The notes under the pieces are model-generated. The model was not told the DNA's origin, searched no databases, and worked only from the letters and a program-made list of their open reading frames with translations. Positions 58,328-64,000 of a stretch of DNA of 64,000 bases are shown here, piece by piece. This DNA is from Podospora pseudoanserina (lineage: Eukaryota > Ascomycota > Sordariomycetes > Sordariales > Podosporaceae). Both the position numbers and the translations under genes were made by a program. The stretch covers positions 635,001 to 699,000 of the forward strand of contig NC_085922.1 in NCBI RefSeq assembly GCF_035222485.1, given 5' to 3'. How positions within the stretch are numbered: position 1 is the first letter of the stretch; each line of letters starts with the position of its first letter.

Positions 58328-60041
58328 ATGCCATCAAGCTCTCGTACGAATAATATATCAGCCACAGCAGCAGAAAACATGACCTCACTATCTGCTGTCA
58401 TTGTTCGACCGGACCCAGATGCCGGACTGTCCGAATCCGAAAGAGCTGCCGTGGTATGTATTGAGCTCTCGATGATGCAAGTTTCGAGGTGTATTTGGCT
58501 GCTAACCACCGTGTTTTGCTGCTTCAGGACCGCAAATTGGTCCGTCGCCTAGACCTCGTCCTCCTGCCGTGGCTCTGTTTCCTCTACCTTCTTGCCTTTT
58601 TGGACCGCACCAACATTGGAAATGCCAAGATTGACAACATGACGAACGATATTATCATGTCTAACCTCGGTTACAGTGCTACATTGATGATCTTTTTTGT
58701 GGCATACTCGGCTTTCGAGCCCGTTGCAAATGTTCTGCTCAAGCGGATGCGTCCCTCAATATTCTTGCCCCTGATCATGTAAGCATGAGCCTTCATTGGT
58801 TAGGTCTCGAGATCTGAACAAGATTTTGACCGTGCATGTAGGGTCGGCTGGGGTGGTTGCATGACCGCCATGGGCCTTGTGAAGAACTGGAGCGGGCTCA
58901 TGGCAGCTCGATTCTTCTTGGGCGTTTTTGAGTCGGGGTTGTTTCCCGGTGTCAATTACTTCATCTCCTGTTGGTATCGGCGGGATGAGTTTGCTCTACG
59001 TGCTGTGAGTAGTCCCCTTCATCTCCATCGCCCAATGGAGCGCATAAAACCTGACGAACCGTTGTGACCCAGGCGCTTTTCTTTTCATTCGCCGCCCTCG
59101 CCGGGTCGTTTGGCGGTCTCCTCGCGGCGGCGATTTCAACGATGGACGGTATCGGCGGCTTCGCTGGCTGGCGCTGGATCTTCATCCTCGAAGGCGCCCT
59201 CACCATTGTTGTTGCCATCGCCTCATTTTGGATGGTGCAGGACTTTCCTGACAAGGCAGAGTTTCTCTTGGAAGCCGATCAAGAGCGCGTCCTCCGCAGG
59301 CTGAACCGGGACAAGCAAAGCTCGGCCCATCACGAAAACTTCAAGATGCTCTACGTTTGGCAAGCCCTCAAGGACACGAAGACCTACCTTGCTATGGTGG
59401 TGTACATGGGCCCCATGATGCCGCTTTATAGTCTCAGTCTGTTCCTCCCTACGATTATCTCGAACCTATCATTTACCGACCCTTCCCAGATCATCAAGAA
59501 CCAGCTGCTCAGCGTCCCACCTTATGCTGTTGCAGCTTTGGTGACTATTGTGGTCAGCGTGTTCAGCGATAGACACTGCAAACGCGGTATTTACAACATG
59601 GCCCTCGCCTGCGTTGGCATCTTTGGCTTCACCCTCCTTGTTGCCTCCTCCAATCCAATTGTTCAGTACCTGGGGGCCTGTTTTGGCGCTGTCGGCATCT
59701 ATGCTAGCATACCACTCACCATTGCGTGGGTGGCCAACAACACGGAGGGATCCTACAAACGCGGCATTGTTTTGGGATTGGTGATCGGGTGGGGAAACCT
59801 CAACGGACTTGTATCTTGTAATCTGTGGTTCGGTGCTCCACGTTTCCTTGCCGGCCACATTACCGTGATCGCGTATATGGCACTGTTTCTGGGTGGTGGA
59901 AGCTACATACTCTGCCGGTATTTGTACTTTCAGAATCTCGACCGAAAGCAGGGACTCCTTGATCATCGCCTGACGGGTTTGACGAAGGCGGAGATTGGGG
60001 ATTTGGGTGACGCCAACCCGGAGTTCCTGTACACTTTGTAG
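58328..60041 (+). CDS. MFS transporter, Dal5-type anion:cation symporter
   Basis: Four exons (58,328-58,453; 58,528-58,778; 58,842-59,004; 59,073-60,041) join to 502 residues. The start matches the Dal5/allantoate permease group: RKLVRRLDLVLLPWLCFLYLLAFLDRTNIGNAK in two segments around TM1, MIFFVAYSAFEPVANVLLKR, FFLGVFESGLFPGVNYFISCWY and GWRWIFILEG. About 12 hydrophobic helices can be counted with a hydrophilic loop in the middle. It should be a plasma-membrane symporter for carboxylates, vitamins or related small anions. Placed next to the PKS and SDR it could move a precursor or the product, but Dal5-type carriers are also scattered singly in fungal genomes. Membership in the cluster is therefore inferred. 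Confidence 0.88.
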
Positions 60042-61871
60042 AGAGACTGTCTGACTTTATCCTAAGGGATCAACATTTATAGCACCTTAATGGGATTTTA
60101 CAGGGCTAGGGAGGATCAATGAGTGTGCGAAAGATGATTCTTTTACATTGTATCACTTACGACCTTCTAGAGACCATGGAATCAATTGTTTGTCTAGAGA
60201 TCAGAGGATTCCGGCAAAGCGGTGGATTACGCAGCACTGTGCCTTAGACCTGCCGATGCTTGCCCTTCACCAAGGACCGTGTCTTCCTTTTCGCCATGTC
60301 AAGGCGATGATGACAAAAGGGGATAAGGATCGGCTGCTCAGGACCCCGATATTAAGTTTAACGTATGCCAGGGGAATTCGTTTCTGTGCTGCTCGGTTGG
60401 GTTGCTTCTAAATTTGCCGCTGCGCTGCAACCCTCTCTTCCAGCCCGTTGGTGTTGATGCACGTCAGCGCCTACCTGGTAGACACCGCCGGGTTCAGTCG
60501 TCTGCTTCTCTGGTTTTTGCGTATACTCAAGATGGCTACATGCCGTGGTACTAGGAAGATTCGCGTGCTTTGCTTGGCACCGCAGCTTGATCGGCATTCA
60601 TGTCATGAATCTTTTCATCTCTTGAAAAAAGAAAGTTTGTGGGGTTCGAGTTGAGGTGACGTTAGCCCTCAGAAATGCAATTGCTTGATGTTTCCGTCGT
60701 ACATCATTAAACCTTCAGGCGACTGAGCTTCAACCGATGCTTTCTACAACTCGTCGTAAATTTAGACAGTCGGGTCCAGATCGGCGGGTAGAGGTGCACT
60801 GGAGTGACATAAATGGCCTGGGACTTCTCCAGATTTAATAACTCTGGTGCCAGCGAGCTGGACCAACCGCTTACCCAATGGAACCTGCCTCGGTTGCGCC
60901 TCCGACTTGCCGAAAGTGAGCTATACAGAGCTCCGTCGAGCCATTCAGGAGAGCTCAACCTGATCTACACATCTGCCGGCAGATATTTCTGCGCGCGTTT
61001 CTCCTGAAGATTAACCAAGAGTGAGCGGTGGCGTCAGCAAACCGCAAGCACACCTCACCTGACTCTCTTGGCCACTCACTGAGTTTGAATTTGTGGTACA
61101 GTAGGCAAACAAGCTGGAATCTGAGTGCAAAAAGACCTCGGAAGGATCCATTGCATGTAGTAGCAGTTCGAATAAGGTGACATACCACACAAACAACTGG
61201 GCTTGTCCCACGATCTCACCTTTCATTTATGACGCCGCACACCCACACCCACACGCCGTTCAAACTCAATTGAAGACTGTAGCACCTCCAACTGTTCTGG
61301 TTAGGTGGTAGGTAAGGTATTGAGGGATGGTGTATATAAATGGCTTCCCCTCCCCTCCCGCGTTTAACTTTCTTTGGCGAGTTGATCGAGCTGTGAGGCT
61401 CCCTTTTTGTACATACCTTGCATACATTCATTCAGGTTCTCGTGAAGGAAGTCGAACACCGCGACGATATCACGGGCTTCCACTAACACAGAACATCAAA
61501 CCATGTTTCCTTGATTCGTTCCGGATTTCATTTCACCAATTCTGCATATTTCTCATCGTCGGCGTCTATTGGGCATTGCAAGTTCTCTTTTTTCCAAGTT
61601 GTAGGTTGGCTTCGACAACTGCGTGACATTTTCCCTAGACTGACCCACACCTCTCATCAAGATCTTTTTCAATTCCACCACCTGAAGTTGCTCCCAAGCA
61701 CCAGTGGCATTGACTTCGCGCTCGAAAATATCCTCTATCTCGTCGATCTCGCCGTTTCTCCTTGTCCCAAACGACATGTTTTAACACAAACAACAACCGT
61801 CTCGATTAGAGTTTCTTCTTTCTATTTTTGTTACTGAAGATACCCGTCCTTTTCTTTCGTCCGATCCGAAG
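60042..61871. other. Intergenic, presumed GPCR promoter and 5'UTR
   Basis: About 1.8 kb without a supported gene. The last 540 bases are CT-rich and follow a TATA box at 61,333, which fits a long 5'UTR. Frames at 60,148-60,411 and 61,327-61,626 have no recognisable domain. Confidence 0.5.
61333..61340 (+). promoter_or_regulatory. TATA box and CT-rich start region of the GPCR gene
   Basis: TATATAAA is followed within 20 bases by a CT-rich tract (cttcccctcccctcccg), a common arrangement at fungal transcription starts. The next supported ATG is at 61,872, implying a 5'UTR of about 500 bases, or an intron in it. Confidence 0.4.
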
Positions 61872-64000
61872 ATGCCCGTCATCCCGTTTTTTCTAGCCAA
61901 CACCACGACCATCGACTTGGTCCGCCCCCTGTTGATTTTGACCGAGGAACAAACTGATCTTTTGGTGACGATCGAGCGGGCGCTGGGGTCTGTCTCTCTG
62001 GCTGCCGTCACGCTAGTTTTCGTGGCCTTTGCTTTGTTCCGTTCTCTTCGGACGGTTCCAAATTGCCTTTTGGTGTGCTCGTCAGTCGCGAATGTATTCT
62101 CATCGGTGGCTACCCTTATGACTCAGGATGGCCTAAGAACGGCTATTCAGAATGGGGACAAGGGGTTGTGCAACGCGCAGGGATTTCTGTTTCAGATGTG
62201 AGTTTGCCTGTTGTCTTGAGTACTGGTCGGGTAGGCAGGTGGACACTATCCGTAGGGACTAATCAATGGACTTGAACAGGTTCTTGCAGTCCAATCCATG
62301 GTGGTCGTTTGCTATGGCTTTCAACGTGCTGATTGTATTTCGATATGGTGCCGACCCGGGACACTTTAAGAGGTGGTGGTGGGTATACTGCTCGATCTGT
62401 TATGGTGGACCAGGAATTTCTGCCGGTATTTTGCTCGCCCTGGGCTACTATGGCAATGCTAGGGTAGGTTGGATCGCTCTGATCCAGTCCAACGAAGCTG
62501 ACAAACAATCAGATATGGTGCTGGATTGATCCCTCACATCAAATGCTACGGATCTACACCCAGTACCTCCCAGTCTGGATCTGCATCTTGGGCACTCTCC
62601 TGATCTACCTAGGTCTTGGGATCCATATAATTCGATCCCGAAACGATGTTGACACGAAGTTTCCTCTGAGAGCAAGCCCCGAACACCCACCCATCCTCCA
62701 ACCCATACCGCGCGACAGGAAGTCCTTTTTGTCATTGAGCGACTGGCCTCTGTCCCCATTTACTAGTAGTGCCCTGTTTCCAGAATCGCCCGACGGTACT
62801 CACCCCCTCGCGCCGATGCCTATGACTGTCACTCGTGCGCAGTCTAGCCACACCCGCAAGAGCCGGTCTATACACACCCGCCCAAGCCGATCGTTCCGAA
62901 CCCAACACCGCCGGTCTACAAGAGCTGCCCTACCAACCAGAGTAGCCAGTGCACCGTCGAAACGAAGCTCAGGTTACATGCGTGCTTTTGGGCTCAACCC
63001 CCGCCGAGCTCCCTCCCCTCCTCCAACTCTTGGTGAACAAGACGGAACCTTGGAACCTCGAAGGGCGGAAGCTCAAAGTGTGAACGGCTTTAGGGAGATC
63101 ATAAGCGCATTTACCATCGACGACCCAGTCAAACGGTCATATCTACTGACTGCGGGCCTCTCCGCCTTTGCAATTCTGGCCACATGGATACCAAGCAGCA
63201 TCTTTCACGTCAACCAGATTCTTCATGGAGGCACAAACTTCCCAGCATACGTAGCCTCTACCGCTGCGTTATCAATCCAAGGGGTCTGGAACTTTCTAAT
63301 CTTCTTCTTGATCAACAGACGGACCTGCGTATCTTGCGTCAGGGACAGACTTTCCACGCCCCAGCAGTCCCGAATGTCGGCCTCGCTCGATCATGGACAG
63401 AGATCAAGGCCACTGACGACGGTCCATGTCGGAACACAAACCGAGCTCAACCGTGACATCATTGGGCTGGCCGAGAGCGCGGATATTGCCATCGAGACCA
63501 AGAGCATCAAAACCCTTCCTGAGGCCACCGAGATATACAAGAACGATGACATCCTTACCCACCCACTGCCGTCGCGAGAAAAGGACGCCCAGGGTCCAGC
63601 AAGCACAACCAACCTCGCGGCGACGATGACCACCCCACCCACAGCGCACCTGAAACCGCAACCATCCAAGCGCTCCCTTCGTCCAATCGGCCCAGTGCTC
63701 AAAGAGAAGCTCTCATCCAGCAACATGAGAAGAGACCTCACGGTTCGAATCCCCTGGCGCAGCCCAAGTAGAACAAGCAACTGGAGCCTCTCAACAACGG
63801 GAAGGAACAAGAAGGACGAGGAAGGCTCAAGGGAAAGGGAGTCCTCCCAGCGAAGCTACAGCTGGGACTTCTTGGACATTGGTCTAGAAAACAGAGGCAA
63901 CATTTTGGCTGCTATCAGCAGCAGGGGAACACCGACCGGGAGTGGTGGAAGTCCGATAACACTTCATAGTAGAGCTAGCGCGGTTATGGGACATAGTAGA
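61872..64000 (+). CDS. cAMP-receptor-like GPCR (partial, runs off the window)
   Basis: Three exons are visible (61,872-62,197; 62,280-62,463; 62,513 to beyond 64,000); exon 3 stays open to the last base. The 666 visible residues match the fungal cAMP-receptor-like/Dicty_CAR class: TM1 GSVSLAAVTLVFVAFALF, TM2 with CLLVCSSVANVFSSVATL, a Cys-rich turn GLCNAQGFLFQM, TM3 NPWWSFAMAFNVLIVFRYG, WWWVYCSICYGGPGI, then IWCWIDPSH and TM5 YLPVWICILGTLLIYLGLGI. A basic Ser/Arg-rich third cytoplasmic loop spans about 212-377. TM6-7 follow (LLTAGLSAFAILATWIPSSIF; VWNFLIFFLINR), then a Ser/Thr-rich tail. It should sense an extracellular signal and couple to a heterotrimeric G protein. The ligand is unknown and the C-terminus is not in the window. 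Confidence 0.88.

Overview
The window is nuclear DNA of a filamentous ascomycete (Pezizomycotina). The signs are short GT-AG introns of about 50 to 90 bases, a Zn2Cys6 regulator, a highly reducing iterative polyketide synthase (PKS), a cAMP-receptor-like GPCR and, above all, a sharp split between GC-balanced gene DNA and an AT-rich block. The species cannot be named from the sequence; a Sordariomycete-like fungus is only a guess.

Region 1 (1 to about 17,650) is an AT-rich, TpA-rich block with no intact gene, typical of repeats mutated by repeat-induced point mutation (RIP). It holds one truncated Ty3/gypsy element (5' LTR 12,933-13,338, gag-pol remains to about 17,035) and several copies of one LTR family. 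Three times an antisense LTR copy is followed closely by a sense copy. The solo LTR at 9,726-10,104 has a perfect 5-base target duplication and is hardly mutated. A second AT-rich patch (21,116-22,276) and another solo LTR (22,277-22,628) lie further in.

Region 2 (17,650-24,000) is a decayed border zone: an F-box-like gene (17,943), an O-methyltransferase pseudogene on the minus strand (19,125-20,135), and a hypothetical gene split by an in-frame TGA (22,765-23,820).

Region 3 (24,283-39,825) holds a secreted Rds1-type ferritin-like protein facing a CYP52-type cytochrome P450, a four-exon D-2-hydroxyacid dehydrogenase, a Gly/Ser-rich single-pass membrane protein, tRNA-Ser(AGA), a 949-residue F-box/ankyrin protein, and a secreted GH18 chitinase. 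A frameshifted membrane-protein remnant may lie at 36,106-36,732.

Region 4 (43,124-60,041) looks like a secondary-metabolite cluster: Zn2Cys6 activator, nine-exon highly reducing PKS (2,561 residues by my splice model, KS-AT-DH-MT-ER-KR-ACP, no release domain), short-chain dehydrogenase, and Dal5-type MFS transporter. The PKS-SDR intergenic region carries five ACTCCG elements in one orientation, four of them in two matching pairs (ACTCCGGG then ACTCCGAA, 24 and 23 bases apart). They are candidate binding sites for the cluster activator.

Region 5 (61,872 to the end) is a GPCR of the cAMP-receptor-like family, running off the window. All exon boundaries were placed by hand from GT-AG sites, reading-frame continuity and family motifs; none is backed by transcript data.
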